From contig NZ_VENP01000010.1 in the NCBI RefSeq assembly GCF_006351005.1, positions 1 to 64,000 on the forward strand: DNA of 64,000 nt, written 5' to 3'. Of this stretch, positions 1 through 9,959 are shown piece by piece. The notes below the pieces were generated by a model that was given only the letters and a program-made list of their open reading frames with translations, was not told the DNA's origin and searched no databases. Origin of the DNA: Miniimonas arenae (GTDB lineage: Bacteria > Actinomycetota > Actinomycetes > Actinomycetales > Beutenbergiaceae). The position numbers were made by a program, and so were the translations under genes. Every line of letters begins with the position of its first letter. Position 1 is the first letter of the stretch.

Positions 1-149
1 TGCGCAACGCCTCGCGTGACGACTCGAGCGAGGGTGGCCAGCGCGACAGCGTGCGCAACGCCCCGCGTGACGACTCGAGCGAGGGTGGCCAGCGCGACAG
101 CGTGCGCAACGCCCCGCGTGACGACTCGAGCGAGGGCCAGCGCGACGGC
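1..149 (+). repeat. In-frame tandem repeat (about 51 bp x 3) in rho
   Basis: Nearly identical units occupy 1-50 (first base cut off), 51-101 and 102-149. The last is three bases shorter. Each unit encodes RNAPRDDSSEGGQRDSV or a close variant, so the repeat adds charged, disordered sequence to the Rho N-terminus without changing frame. More copies may lie upstream of the window. Confidence 0.9.
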
Positions 150-1739
150 GCGCGCAATGCGCAGCGCGAGAACGGCCAGCGCGAGAACTCCCAGGGCGGC
201 CAGCGCGACAACGCGCAGAGCGGCCGCCAGGGCCAGAACCGCCAGAACGGCCAGAACGGCCAGCAGCGCGACGGACGCCGCGCGAGCCTCGAGGACATCA
301 AGCTGCCCGAGCCCCGCGCCGAGGACGCCCCCGTCCGGGGCGGCCAGGGCGGCCAGCCCAGCGGTAACCAGGGCGGCAACCAGGGCTCCGGCTCGGCCGG
401 CTCGGCGAGTTCCCAGAACAACCGGACGCGTCAGGCCGCCGGCCCCGACGTGTACGACGACGACCAGGGCGGCCGTCGCCGTCGGGGTCGTGACCGCTTC
501 CGCGACCGCAAGCGTCGCGGCGGCCGCGGTGAGGCCCAGGTCGCCTACGAGGAGGTCGAGGTGACCGACGACGACGTGCTCGTCCCCGTCGCCGGCGTCC
601 TGGACATCCTCGACAACTACGCCTTCGTCCGGACGAGCGGGTACCTCCCCGGCTCGGACGACGTCTACGTGCCCCTCAACCAGGTCAAGAAGAGCGGCCT
701 GCGTCGCGGCGACGCGATCACCGGTGCGGTACGCGCCCCCCGTGAGGGTGAGTCCCAGGGCAACCAGCGCCAGAAGTTCAACGCGCTGGTCCGCCTCGAC
801 ACCGTCAACGGGATGAGCGTGGACCGCGCGCGTCAGCGCCCCGAGTTCGGCAAGCTCACCCCGCTCTACCCGCAGCAGCGCCTGCGCCTGGAGACCGAGC
901 CGCGCGCCGTCACGGCCCGCATCATCGACCTCGTCTCGCCGATCGGGAAGGGCCAGCGCGGCCTCATCGTGGCCCCGCCCAAGGCGGGCAAGACGATCGT
1001 GATGCAGCAGCTCGCCAACGCGATCACCACGAACAACCCCGAGGTCCACCTCATGGTGGTGCTCGCGGACGAGCGTCCCGAGGAGGTCACGGACTGGGAG
1101 CGCACGGTCAAGGGCGAGGTCATCGCCTCGACGTTCGACCGTCCCCCGGGCGACCACACGATCATCGCGGAGCTCGCGATCGAGCGCGCCAAGCGTCTCG
1201 TCGAGCTCGGCAAGGACGTCGTGGTGCTGCTGGACTCCATCACGCGGCTCTCGCGGGCCTACAACCTCGCCGCTCCCGCGTCGGGCCGCATCCTGTCCGG
1301 TGGTGTGGACGCGTCCGCGCTCTACCCGCCCAAGAAGTTCTTCGGCGCCGCGCGCAACATCGAGCACGGCGGCTCGCTGACGATCCTGGCCTCCGCGCTC
1401 GTGGAGACGGGCTCGAAGATGGACGAGGTCATCTTCGAGGAGTTCAAGGGCACCGGAAACATGGAGCTGCGCCTGTCCCGCCAGCTCGCGGACAAGCGCA
1501 TCTTCCCGGCGATCGACGTGAACGCCTCCGGCACCCGCCGCGAGGAGATCCTCATCTCCGCGGACGAGCTCAAGATCGTCTGGAAGCTGCGTCGCCTCAT
1601 GGGCGGTCTCGAGCAGCAGCCGGCGCTCGAGCTTCTTCTGGGTAAGGTGCGCGAGATCCCGACGAACGCCGAGTTCCTCATGACCGTCCAGAAGACCACC
1701 CCGACGGTCCCGAGCCAGGCCAACGAGCTCGTCGGCTGA
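3..1739 (+). CDS. rho: Transcription termination factor Rho (5' end outside window)
   Basis: RNA-dependent hexameric ATPase that ends transcription. The frame is open from the first base of the window, so the true start and N-terminus are missing; the GTG at 51 is only an internal codon of a repeat. In order the visible protein has a long disordered Arg/Asn/Gln/Gly-rich segment (to about nt 560), an OB-fold RNA-binding domain (about nt 580-830, YAFVRTSGYLPG), and the RecA-like motor with Walker A APPKAGKT (about nt 970-995), a Walker B strand DVVVLLDS, and the secondary-channel region ending in ASGTRREE. Long basic N-terminal inserts are usual in high-GC actinobacterial Rho. It is followed by rpmE, prfA and prmC, as in mycobacteria. 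Identity is very secure; total length is unknown. Confidence 0.97.
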   Translation, partial: RNASRDDSSEGGQRDSVRNAPRDDSSEGGQRDSVRNAPRDDSSEGQRDGARNAQRENGQRENSQGGQRDNAQSGRQGQNRQNGQNGQQRDGRRASLEDIKLPEPRAEDAPVRGGQGGQPSGNQGGNQGSGSAGSASSQNNRTRQAAGPDVYDDDQGGRRRRGRDRFRDRKRRGGRGEAQVAYEEVEVTDDDVLVPVAGVLDILDNYAFVRTSGYLPGSDDVYVPLNQVKKSGLRRGDAITGAVRAPREGESQGNQRQKFNALVRLDTVNGMSVDRARQRPEFGKLTPLYPQQRLRLETEPRAVTARIIDLVSPIGKGQRGLIVAPPKAGKTIVMQQLANAITTNNPEVHLMVVLADERPEEVTDWERTVKGEVIASTFDRPPGDHTIIAELAIERAKRLVELGKDVVVLLDSITRLSRAYNLAAPASGRILSGGVDASALYPPKKFFGAARNIEHGGSLTILASALVETGSKMDEVIFEEFKGTGNMELRLSRQLADKRIFPAIDVNASGTRREEILISADELKIVWKLRRLMGGLEQQPALELLLGKVREIPTNAEFLMTVQKTTPTVPSQANELVG

Positions 1740-1843
1740 GGGCGACCCGCGACTTGACGCGGGTGGCAGAATAGAACGCTGGCCCCCGGTTCACGTCACT
1801 CGCACGAGCGGCGACCCGGCGGCTCCCCGAATTGGAGGACACC

Positions 1844-2059
1844 ATGAAGAGCGGGATCCACCCCGAGTACGTCATCACCGAGGTGACGTGCACCTGCGGC
1901 AACACCTTCACCACCCGTAGCACCGCCACGTCCGGCCACATCAGCGCCGACGTGTGCAGCGCCTGCCACCCGTTCTACACGGGCAAGCAGAAGATCCTCG
2001 ACACCGGCGGCCGCGTGGCCCGGTTCGAGGCGCGGTACGGCAAGAAGACCGCCAAGTAA
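1844..2059 (+). CDS. rpmE: 50S ribosomal protein L31 (zinc-binding type)
   Basis: 71-residue large-subunit protein. The zinc-binding cysteines of C+ type L31 are present (CTC at residues 14-16 and CSAC further on), followed by the family signature HPFYTGKQK. The start is the ATG at 1844, placed five bases after GGAGG (1834-1838); an in-frame TTG at 1832 lies upstream of that ribosome site and is not used. The gene sits between rho and prfA as in mycobacteria. The cysteine form normally implies replacement by a C- paralogue under zinc starvation (family knowledge); no paralogue is in this window. Confidence 0.96.
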   Translation: MKSGIHPEYVITEVTCTCGNTFTTRSTATSGHISADVCSACHPFYTGKQKILDTGGRVARFEARYGKKTAK

Positions 2060-2069
2060 CGACGTCGAC

Positions 2070-2101
2070 GAGCGCCGGCACCCGCCAGGGTGCCGGCGCT
2101 C
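2070..2101 (+). terminator. Hairpin after rpmE
   Basis: Perfect 14-bp stem (2070-2083 with 2088-2101) around a GCCA loop, starting 11 bases after the rpmE stop. There is no T-run, as is common in high-GC actinobacteria. It may partly separate rpmE from prfA. Confidence 0.7.
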
Positions 2102-2159
2102 GCGTCGTCTCCGGGCAGCGACGGCTGCGCCGACCACCGCGGTGCTGAGAGGAAGTGAC

Positions 2160-3254
2160 ATGGCCGAGGACTTCGCCGTCGTGGCGCCCATGCTGGCCGA
2201 GCACGCACGACTCGAGGCCGAGCTCGCCGACCCCGCGCTGCACGCCGACGCCGGCCGCGCCCGCTCCGTCGGGCGGCGCTACGCCGAGCTGGGCCGCGTC
2301 GTCGCGGCCTACCGCGCCTGGCGCCAGGCGAGCGACGACGCCGAGGCCGCCGCTGAGCTCGCCGCCGAGGACGAGGACTTCGCAGGCGAGCACGCGGCCC
2401 TGCTCGAGCAGAGCGAGGCCGCCGCGGAGCACCTGCGCCGCGTGCTCGTGCCCCGCGACCCCGACGACGGACGCGACGTGATCCTCGAGATCAAGGCGGG
2501 CGAGGGCGGTGAGGAGTCGGCGCTCTTCGCCGGCGACCTGCTGCGGATGTACACGCGCTACGCGGAGCGCCGCGGCTGGAGCACCCAGGTGCTCGAGGCC
2601 ACCGAGTCCGCGCTGGGTGGGTTCAAGGACGTCCAGCTCGCGGTCAAGTCGCGCGGCGTCGGCGCCGACGGCGAGCCCGACGGCGTGTGGGCGCACCTGA
2701 AGTACGAGGGCGGCGTGCACCGCGTGCAGCGCGTCCCGGTGACCGAGTCGCAGGGGCGCATCCACACGTCCGCGGCGGGGGTGCTCGTCCTGCCCGAGGT
2801 GGAGGACGAGGGCGAGGTCGCGATCGAGCCCGGCGACCTGCGTATCGACGTGTTCCGCTCGTCCGGCCCGGGCGGGCAGAGCGTGAACACCACCGACTCG
2901 GCCGTGCGGATCACCCACCTGCCCACCGGGATCGTCGTCTCGATGCAGAACGAGAAGTCGCAGCTGCAGAACCGCGAGGCCGGCATGCGCGTGCTGCGCG
3001 CGCGGATCCTGGCGGCGCGCCAGGAGGAGGCCGCGGCTGCAGCGAGTGAGGCCCGCCGCTCGCAGGTGCGCACCGTCGACCGGTCCGAGCGGATCCGGAC
3101 CTACAACTTCCCCGAGAACCGCATCGCCGACCACCGCACGGGCTACAAGTCCTACAACCTCGACGCCGTGCTCGACGGCGACCTCGACGCCGTGATCGCG
3201 TCCGCGATCGAGGTGGACGAGGCGGCGAAGCTCGCCGCCGCGGGCGAGTCGTGA
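2160..3254 (+). CDS. prfA: Peptide chain release factor 1
   Basis: Recognises UAA/UAG stop codons and triggers peptide release on the ribosome. 364 residues, normal for RF1. The codon-recognition tripeptide is PVT at residues 193-195 (the PxT class of RF1, not the SPF of RF2), and the catalytic GGQ is at 238-240 within [17 protein letters not shown]. The start is ATG 2160 preceded by GAGAGGAAG; further upstream starts would lack a ribosome site. It overlaps prmC by four bases, so the factor and the enzyme that methylates its GGQ glutamine are translationally coupled. Confidence 0.97.
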   Translation: MAEDFAVVAPMLAEHARLEAELADPALHADAGRARSVGRRYAELGRVVAAYRAWRQASDDAEAAAELAAEDEDFAGEHAALLEQSEAAAEHLRRVLVPRDPDDGRDVILEIKAGEGGEESALFAGDLLRMYTRYAERRGWSTQVLEATESALGGFKDVQLAVKSRGVGADGEPDGVWAHLKYEGGVHRVQRVPVTESQGRIHTSAAGVLVLPEVEDEGEVAIEPGDLRIDVFRSSGPGGQSVNTTDSAVRITHLPTGIVVSMQNEKSQLQNREAGMRVLRARILAARQEEAAAAASEARRSQVRTVDRSERIRTYNFPENRIADHRTGYKSYNLDAVLDGDLDAVIASAIEVDEAAKLAAAGES

Positions 3255-4126
3255 CGCACGAGCGCCCGACGGCGTCGCTGCGGGAGTACGTCGCCGGCGC
3301 CACCGCGCTGCTCGCCGAGGCGGGCGTGCCCTCGCCCGGGCACGACGCGCGCGCCCTCGCGGCGCACGCGCTGGGGCGCGATCGGCTGGAGTACCTCGTC
3401 GGCGTCGACCTGCCCGACACCTTCGCCGCCGCCTTCGCCGAGCTGGTCGAGCGGCGCCGTCGCCGCGAGCCGCTCCAGCACCTGCTCGGCCGGACGACGT
3501 TCCGGCATCTGGACCTGCTCGTCCGGCCCGGCGTGTTCGTGCCGCGGCCCGAGACGGAGGTGGTCGCGCAGCACGCGATCGACGCCGCTCGCGAGGTCGC
3601 GCGAGCCGGTCGTGCGCCCGTCGTCGTCGACCTGTGCTGCGGCGCCGGTGGCATCGCGCTCGCGCTGGCGACCGAGGTCGAGCGGGTGCGCGTGCTCGCC
3701 GTCGACGCCTCCCCGGAGGCGGTGGCGCTCACCCGCGCCAACGCGGAGCGCGTCGGCGCCGACCTCGAGGTGCTGGTCGGTGACGTGCGCGACGTCGAGC
3801 TCCTCGCCGCGCTCGACGGCGCCGTCGACGTGCTCGTGGCCAACCCGCCCTACATCCCCCCGGACGCCGTTCCCGTGGACCCCGAGGTCCGCGACCACGA
3901 CCCCCAGCTCGCGCTCTACGGCGGGGGAGCCGACGGCCTGGAGGTTCCGCGCGCCGTCGTGCGCGCCGCGGTGCGCCTGCTGCGTCCCGCCGGAGTCTTC
4001 GTGATGGAGCACGCCGAGGTCCAGGCGGCCGCGGCGCGCCAGGCCGCGCTGGCCGCGGGCCTGCGCGAGGTGACGTCGTTCGACGACCTCACCGGTCGCC
4101 CCCGGGGCGTGCGCGCCGTGCGGTGA
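3251..4126 (+). CDS. prmC: Release factor glutamine N5-methyltransferase
   Basis: Uses S-adenosylmethionine to methylate the glutamine of the GGQ motif in release factors. 291 residues. The N-terminal helical RF-binding domain (about 1-90) is followed by a Rossmann methyltransferase domain with the SAM loop [12 protein letters not shown] and the substrate-glutamine motif NPPY at residues 198-201. The GTG start overlaps the prfA stop (GTGA). Gene order and motif make the call secure. Confidence 0.96.
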   Translation: MTHERPTASLREYVAGATALLAEAGVPSPGHDARALAAHALGRDRLEYLVGVDLPDTFAAAFAELVERRRRREPLQHLLGRTTFRHLDLLVRPGVFVPRPETEVVAQHAIDAAREVARAGRAPVVVDLCCGAGGIALALATEVERVRVLAVDASPEAVALTRANAERVGADLEVLVGDVRDVELLAALDGAVDVLVANPPYIPPDAVPVDPEVRDHDPQLALYGGGADGLEVPRAVVRAAVRLLRPAGVFVMEHAEVQAAAARQAALAAGLREVTSFDDLTGRPRGVRAVR

Positions 4127-4172
4127 GTCGAGCGCATGCCCGACGGCGCACACTCGCCGACGACGCGCGCGT

Positions 4173-4188
4173 GCCCCGTGCGCGGGGC
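4173..4188. terminator. Possible hairpin between convergent prmC and VanZ-like gene
   Basis: Six-base stem GCCCCG/CGGGGC around TGCG in the 91-base convergent gap. It is short and has no T-run, so this is only a candidate. Confidence 0.3.
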
Positions 4189-4217
4189 GGGTCGAGCGGA
4201 GGGCCGGCGGCGCGGCC

Positions 4218-4601
4218 TCACGCGCGGGGCGGGCGGGACGCGCGCGCGGTGAACCAGCGGTGCAGCAGGACACCGAGCGCGATCCCGACGACGTCGGCGG
4301 CGAGATCGGTGACGTCGCCGCTGCGGTGAGGCAGGAAGAAGTGCTGGACCAGCTCGCTCACGACCGCGTTGAGGGCGACTGCGGCGAGCAGGAGGCGCGT
4401 CGGGATGCCCGCGAGCAGCCCGGTCGCGGTGAGCGCGGCGAACGTCGCGGCATGCCCGAGGAGGTCCAGCCGCAGGCCGCCCGGCGGGCCCGGGACGCGC
4501 GGGGCGTACAGCACCCAGAGGTTGACGGCGAGCGCGAGGACGAAGGCGACCGCCCATGCCCGACGGTGGCCGGGGCGAGGCGACGGCGGGGCAGGGGACA
4601 C
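4218..4601 (-). CDS. VanZ-like small membrane protein
   Basis: 127 residues with about three to four hydrophobic helices and the VanZ-family pattern (HAATFAALTATG, then VVSELVQHFFLPHRSGDVTDLAADVVG, where the E-x2-Q, R and D-x3-D residues recur in the family). Prototype VanZ gives low-level teicoplanin resistance, but most chromosomal homologues have no known role, so no function is claimed. The GTG at 4601 has CACGAT six bases upstream, fitting a leaderless start; an ATG at 4661 would add 20 Arg/Pro-rich residues and has no ribosome site. It is a minus-strand insertion between prmC and tsaC. Confidence 0.75.
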   Translation of the reverse strand: MSPAPPSPRPGHRRAWAVAFVLALAVNLWVLYAPRVPGPPGGLRLDLLGHAATFAALTATGLLAGIPTRLLLAAVALNAVVSELVQHFFLPHRSGDVTDLAADVVGIALGVLLHRWFTARASRPPRA

Positions 4602-4607
4602 GGGACG

Positions 4608-4613
4608 ATCGTG
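4608..4613 (-). promoter_or_regulatory. Candidate -10 of the leaderless VanZ-like gene
   Basis: CACGAT on the minus strand, six bases before the GTG at 4601 and with no Shine-Dalgarno between. It has the A at position 2 and T at position 6 seen in the other leaderless candidates here. Confidence 0.4.
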
Positions 4614-4756
4614 GCATCCCGGCGGGACCGCGCGCGGGCGGCTCGGGCGTGAGCGGACCATCGGGGCGCCCGGAGGGTGGTCGGAAAGGCGCCCGGAGCG
4701 GCACCGTCCAGGGCGCCGCGCGCGCCGAGCGGACCGGGTCGAGCCCCGATCGGTGG

Positions 4757-4762
4757 CAGGAT
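4757..4762 (+). promoter_or_regulatory. Candidate -10 of leaderless tsaC
   Basis: CAGGAT followed by seven bases and then the GTG at 4770, with no ribosome site. The spacing would put transcription start at or next to the start codon. Confidence 0.45.
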
Positions 4763-4769
4763 CGAGCGC

Positions 4770-5525
4770 GTGATCGTGCTGCCCTGTGACGACGACGCCC
4801 GCGCCGACTCGATCGACCAGGCGGCCCGGGTGCTCGCGGACGGGGGGCTCGTCGTCCTGCCGACGGACACCGTGTACGGCATCGCGGCCGACGCCTTCGA
4901 CGCCGACGCCGTCACGGCGCTGCTCGCGGCGAAGGGTCGCGGTCGGCAGATGCCGCCGCCCGTGCTGGTGGCGTCGCCGGCGATGATCGACGTGCTCGCC
5001 GTCGACGTGCCTCCTGCGGCGCGTGCGCTCGCCGAGGCGTTCTGGCCCGGCGCGCTCACGCTCATCCTGCGCGCGCAACCCACCCTCACGTGGGACCTCG
5101 GTGACACCGCCGGGACGGTCGCGCTGCGCATGCCCGACGACGAAGTGGCCCTCGAGCTGCTGCGCCGGACGGGGCCGCTCGCGGTGTCGTCCGCGAACCG
5201 CACCGGCGCCCCGGCGGCCACGACCGCCGACGGCGCACGCGACCAGCTGGGCGCCCGTGTGGCCGCCTACCTCGACGGCGGGCCGGCGCGCGGCGGGGTC
5301 GCCTCGACGATCGTGGACGCCACCGGGCCGGTCCTGCGGGTCGTGCGCGCGGGTGCGGTCACGGGCGAGCAGCTCGGTCGGGTGGTCCCGCACCTCGCCC
5401 CCACGCCTGCTCCCGCAGGGGCGTCCGGCGAGCATGGCGAGCCAACCGGCCGCGACGGCGAGCACCCCGGCCGCGACGGCGAGCACACCGATCGCGTCGG
5501 TGAGGACGGCGGTCCGCCCGCGTGA
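4770..5525 (+). CDS. tsaC: L-threonylcarbamoyladenylate synthase (Sua5/YciO/YrdC family)
   Basis: Makes threonylcarbamoyl-AMP from threonine, bicarbonate and ATP for the t6A37 modification of ANN-decoding tRNAs. 251 residues. The YrdC fold is recognisable from VVLPTDTVYGIAADAF near the N-terminus, the KGR (KxR) nucleotide-binding motif, FWPGALTLI, and SSANRTGAPA. The C-terminal 40 residues are a Gly/Glu/Asp/Arg-rich tail with repeated GRDGEH units and no Sua5 domain. The GTG at 4770 is chosen because it begins at the conserved VIVLP strand and follows a leaderless-type hexamer. It overlaps the next gene by four bases, the order seen at M. tuberculosis Rv1301-Rv1302. Confidence 0.9.
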   Translation: MIVLPCDDDARADSIDQAARVLADGGLVVLPTDTVYGIAADAFDADAVTALLAAKGRGRQMPPPVLVASPAMIDVLAVDVPPAARALAEAFWPGALTLILRAQPTLTWDLGDTAGTVALRMPDDEVALELLRRTGPLAVSSANRTGAPAATTADGARDQLGARVAAYLDGGPARGGVASTIVDATGPVLRVVRAGAVTGEQLGRVVPHLAPTPAPAGASGEHGEPTGRDGEHPGRDGEHTDRVGEDGGPPA

Positions 5526-6643
5526 GGATCTACCTCCTGGTCATGGCGATCGCCGCGGCCGTGACCTTCCTCGTGATCCCCGCGGTCCGCGTGCTGGCCC
5601 GACGGGTGAACGCGGTGACCCCGCTGCGCGAGCGCGACGTGCACCGCGTGCCGACCCCGCGGCTGGGCGGCGTCGGGATGATGGCGGGGTTCGCCGTCGC
5701 GCTCCTCGTCGCCTCGCGCACGGAGTTCCTCGGCGAGGTCTTCGAGGCCTCGAACCAGGCGTGGGCGATCCTCGGCTCCGCGACCTTCATCTGCCTGCTC
5801 GGCGCCGCGGACGACATCTGGGACCTCGACTGGGTCACGAAGCTGGCGGGCCAGGTGCTCGCCGCGTGGGTCATGGTGTGGCAGGGCGTCCAGCTCCTGA
5901 CGCTGCCGCTCTTCGGGCTGAGCATCCTGTCCTCGACGATGTCGCTCGTGATCACCCTGCTCGTCGTGCTGGTCGCGGTGAACGCCGTCAACTTCGTCGA
6001 CGGCCTCGACGGGCTGGCCGCCGGCATGGTGGCGATCGGCGGTCTCGCCTTCTTCGTGTACTCGTACCTGCTGACCGTGGCGACGGAGTCGGACTACTCC
6101 GACCTCGCCACGATGGTGGTGGCCGCCGTCGTCGGCTCGTGCCTCGGGTTCCTGCCGCACAACTTCTACCGGGCCTCGATCTTCATGGGCGACTCCGGGG
6201 CGCTGTACCTGGGGCTCACGCTCGCCGCCGCCGGCGTCGTGGTCACCGGAAACATCGACCCGGGCGTGCAGTACGAGGTGGCGACGTTCCCCGCCTTCCT
6301 GCCGATCCTGCTGCCGGTCGCGGTGATGCTCGTGCCGCTGGTCGACTTCGCGTTCGCCGTCGTGCGCCGCGTGGGTGCAGGAAAGTCACCGTTCACCGCC
6401 GACGGGCGGCACCTGCACCACCGCCTGCTCGCGCGCGGGCACTCCCACCGGCGGGCGGTCCTCATCATGTACTGCTGGACGACGGTCTTCGCGTTCGGGG
6501 CGGTCGGCTTCGCTTTCCTGCCCGCGCGGACCATGGTGGTCGCGCTCACGGTGGCCGTGGCCATCGGGATCGTCGTGACGCTCGTGCCGCTGCCGGTCCG
6601 CGGGGGCGCGCGGCTGCGGCACGAGCGGGCACGCACGCCCTGA
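5522..6643 (+). CDS. wecA: Undecaprenyl-phosphate glycosyl-1-phosphate transferase (WecA/Rfe-like, MraY family)
   Basis: Integral membrane enzyme that transfers a sugar-1-phosphate (GlcNAc-1-P in WecA) from UDP-sugar to decaprenyl or undecaprenyl phosphate, the first step in building a lipid-linked wall polymer. 373 residues with about 10-11 transmembrane helices. MraY-family motifs are in order: GAADDIWDLDW, NAVNFVDGLDGLA, FMGDSGALYLG and the HLHHRL histidine motif that marks WecA-type rather than MraY enzymes. It starts with GTG overlapping the tsaC stop. Its place just before the atp operon matches rfe (Rv1302) of M. tuberculosis. The exact sugar is inferred from homologues. Confidence 0.9.
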   Translation: MRIYLLVMAIAAAVTFLVIPAVRVLARRVNAVTPLRERDVHRVPTPRLGGVGMMAGFAVALLVASRTEFLGEVFEASNQAWAILGSATFICLLGAADDIWDLDWVTKLAGQVLAAWVMVWQGVQLLTLPLFGLSILSSTMSLVITLLVVLVAVNAVNFVDGLDGLAAGMVAIGGLAFFVYSYLLTVATESDYSDLATMVVAAVVGSCLGFLPHNFYRASIFMGDSGALYLGLTLAAAGVVVTGNIDPGVQYEVATFPAFLPILLPVAVMLVPLVDFAFAVVRRVGAGKSPFTADGRHLHHRLLARGHSHRRAVLIMYCWTTVFAFGAVGFAFLPARTMVVALTVAVAIGIVVTLVPLPVRGGARLRHERARTP

Positions 6644-6710
6644 GCGGGCGACCGTTCCGGCGACCGCTCGGCTGCAGCGCGGGCCGAGGCGCCGTGAGAA
6701 AGTAGGTGCC

Positions 6711-7169
6711 GTGACCGACGCGCGACGCACCCCCGCCGGCCCCCCGACCACCCCTCGCGAGCTGTTCGCGCAGATCCTGCGCCGGCTCGTGGTCGTGACC
6801 GCGGCGGTGACCGTGCTCGGTGCGCTGCTGGGGCTGCTCCTGCGGGGGACGCCCGGCCTGTGGGGCGGGCTGCTCGGCGGTCTGGTCGGCGTCATCTTCT
6901 GCCTCACCACGGTGGTGACCATGCAGCTGGGTGAGGGCCGATCACCCCAGTTCCTCGCCGTCGCGGTGCTCGGTGGGTGGGTCGTCAAGATGGTCGTGAT
7001 CATCGCGATCCTGGCGTCCCTGCAGGGCCGCACGTTCTACGACAAGGTCGTGCTCGCCGTCACCCTCGTGGTGATGGTGCTGGCCTCTCTCGTCATCGAG
7101 ACGATGGCCGTCCGCGGTGCGCGGATCCCGGTCGTCAACCCCTCGGCGGGCAGCACACCCGAGCAGTGA
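6711..7169 (+). CDS. AtpI-like small membrane protein before the ATP synthase operon
   Basis: 152 residues with four predicted membrane helices (about 25-45, 50-68, 82-102, 107-128) arranged as two hairpins, short charged ends and no catalytic motif. Position and topology match the protein preceding atpB in actinobacteria (Rv1303 in M. tuberculosis) and the general AtpI/UncI type, which helps c-ring assembly or ion supply in some bacteria. Sequence similarity to AtpI itself is not obvious, so the role is by context. The GTG start has GAAAGT seven bases upstream (possible leaderless start); GTAGGTG could also act as a weak ribosome site. Confidence 0.75.
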   Translation: MTDARRTPAGPPTTPRELFAQILRRLVVVTAAVTVLGALLGLLLRGTPGLWGGLLGGLVGVIFCLTTVVTMQLGEGRSPQFLAVAVLGGWVVKMVVIIAILASLQGRTFYDKVVLAVTLVVMVLASLVIETMAVRGARIPVVNPSAGSTPEQ

Positions 7170-7258
7170 CGCGCCCCGCGCGGGCGGTGTGACCGTGCCC
7201 ACACCCGGGCGTCTGTCCCGCCCGTCGGCGATCACCCGGACCAGTCCGGGCCATCCGG

Positions 7259-7264
7259 TAGGCT
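7259..7264 (+). promoter_or_regulatory. Candidate -10 for the atp operon
   Basis: TAGGCT fits the actinobacterial TANNNT -10 and lies 86 bases before atpB in the 180-base gap after the AtpI-like gene. No good -35 is visible (CCGGAC at 17-base spacing). It would give an 80-base leader with the GGGGAG ribosome site at 7341-7346. Confidence 0.45.
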
Positions 7265-7349
7265 GCCACCAGACCCGCTGAGCCAGCACACAACGGCGTG
7301 AGAGCGCCGCTGCTGGGCCTTGCGCCGAACCACAAGACCCGGGGAGAGC

Positions 7350-8159
7350 ATGAACACGGCTGGACTTCTCATGGCCGAGAGCGATCACGGATCGGGCTTC
7401 CACGCCCCGTCCATCCAGGAGTTCTTCCCGCCTGCCATCTGGTTCGACGGCACTCCGTTCGAGATCAACCGCATCCAGCTGGTCCGCTACATCCTCATGA
7501 TCGGGCTGATCCTCTGGCTGTGGCTGTCCACCCGGCACGCGAAGCTCGTGCCCTCACGCGCCCAGAGCGTGGTGGAGCTGCTCTTGGACTTCGTGCGGGT
7601 GCAGATCTGCGAGTCGACGCTCGGCAAGAAGCTCGGCCGTCGCTACACCCCGCTCATCACGATGATCTTCTTCTCGATCCTCGTGATGAACCTCGGCGGT
7701 GTGATCCCGTTCCTCAACATCGCGGGCACGTCCGTCGTCGGTCTGCCGCTGCTGTTCGCGCTCATCGCGTACGTGACCTACCTGGCGGCCGGCATCCGCG
7801 CCCAAGGGCTGGGCGGGTTCCTCAAGACGAACCTCTTCCCGCCGGGCGTGCCGAAGGCGCTGTACATCCTGCTCACGCCGATCGAGATCCTGCAGGTGTT
7901 CGTGCTCCGGCCGTTCACCCTCGCGCTGCGACTGCTCGCCAACATGATGGCCGGCCACCTCATGCTGGTGCTGTGCTTCAGCGCCACGAGCTTCCTCATC
8001 CTCGACGGTGGCGGCCTCATCAAGCTCACCGGCGTGCTCACGTTCGTAGCCGGGATCGGCATCACGGGCTTCGAGCTCTTCGTCGCCGCCCTGCAGGCCT
8101 ACATCTTCGCGCTCCTCACCGCCGTCTACATCCAGATGTCGGTGGAGGAGGAGCACTGA
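7350..8159 (+). CDS. atpB: F-type ATP synthase subunit a
   Basis: Membrane stator subunit that forms the two proton half-channels against the c-ring. 269 residues with five to six hydrophobic helices. The essential arginine is R194 in FTLALRLLANMMAGH, followed by the conserved C-terminal helix GIGITGFELFVAALQAYIFALLTAVYIQ. The start is ATG 7350, four bases after GGGGAG; an earlier in-frame start at 7320 would add ten residues that do not fit the family. First gene of the atpBEFHAGDC operon. Confidence 0.97.
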   Translation: MNTAGLLMAESDHGSGFHAPSIQEFFPPAIWFDGTPFEINRIQLVRYILMIGLILWLWLSTRHAKLVPSRAQSVVELLLDFVRVQICESTLGKKLGRRYTPLITMIFFSILVMNLGGVIPFLNIAGTSVVGLPLLFALIAYVTYLAAGIRAQGLGGFLKTNLFPPGVPKALYILLTPIEILQVFVLRPFTLALRLLANMMAGHLMLVLCFSATSFLILDGGGLIKLTGVLTFVAGIGITGFELFVAALQAYIFALLTAVYIQMSVEEEH

Positions 8160-8173
8160 TCCGCTCGCGCTGA

Positions 8174-9077
<904 letters not shown>

Positions 9078-9078
<1 letters not shown>

Positions 9079-9890
9079 TGCGCGCGACCAGCAAGGCGTC
9101 GCTCACGACGGCGACCGAGCGGTTCGAGCCTGTGCTCGCGGCCGCGGGGGAGCAGGCGGGCCAGGTCGGCGAGGAGATCTTCGCCGTCGTGGACGCGCTC
9201 GACTCCTCGGCGTCGCTGCGCCGCGCGCTCACCGACCCCACCCGGTCGGCAGACGCGAAGGCCGAGCTCGCGGAGCGCCTGCTCGGTGGCTCGGTGCGGC
9301 CGGACGTCGTGGCGCTGGTCGCGGGCATGGCGCGGGAGCGCTGGTCGGCGGACACCGACCTGCCAGACGCGCTCGAGGACCTGGGCACGACGGCGCAGCT
9401 CGTCGCCGCCGAGCACGGTCCCGGCCTCATGACGGTCGAGGACGAGCTGTTCCGGTTCGGCCGGGTGCTCGCCGACCAGCGGGAGCTGCGGGTGGCGCTC
9501 GCCGCGCGCAGGCTCCCGGCCGAGAACCGGGTCGGTCTCGCCGAGCGCGTGCTCGAGGGCGCGAGCCCCGAGACGATCGCTCTCGTGCGGCGAACGGTCT
9601 CGGCGCTGCGCCAGCGGTCCGTGACGGGCCGCCTCGCCCGGATCGGCGAGCTGGCCGCGGAGCGCCGCAAGCGGGTTGTGGCGAGCGTGCTGTCCGCAGC
9701 CCCGCTCACGCAGGCCCAGCTCGACCGGCTCACCGGGATCCTGTCCCGCGCGTACGGCACCGAGGTGCACGTCAACGCGGGCGTCGACCCCTCGTTCCTC
9801 GGGGGGCTGCGCATCCAGGTCGGCGCCGAGGTGGTCGACGCCACCATCCTGTCCAAGCTCGAGGAAGCGCGACGCCGGATCGCCGGCTGA
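9078..9890 (+). CDS. atpH: F-type ATP synthase subunit delta
   Basis: 270-residue stator subunit joining F1 to subunit b. The C-terminal half holds the OSCP/delta signature (AERRKRVVASVLSAAPL, then GGLRIQVGAEVVDATILSKLEE). At 270 residues it is longer than the roughly 180 of E. coli, which is usual for actinobacterial delta subunits. The N-terminal six-helix bundle is Ala/Leu/Arg-rich. It begins at the ATG overlapping the atpF stop by one base. Confidence 0.94.
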
Positions 9891-9959
9891 CCGCCCGACA
9901 CCACACGTACACCGTGTCTCGCGCACGCGAGAGCGCGAGAGCAACGAGAGAAGGAACCG

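Noticed and set aside
1754-1777. TTGACG ... TAGAAC as an rpmE promoter
   Set aside because: Only 12 bases between hexamers, too short for a sigma-70 type promoter.
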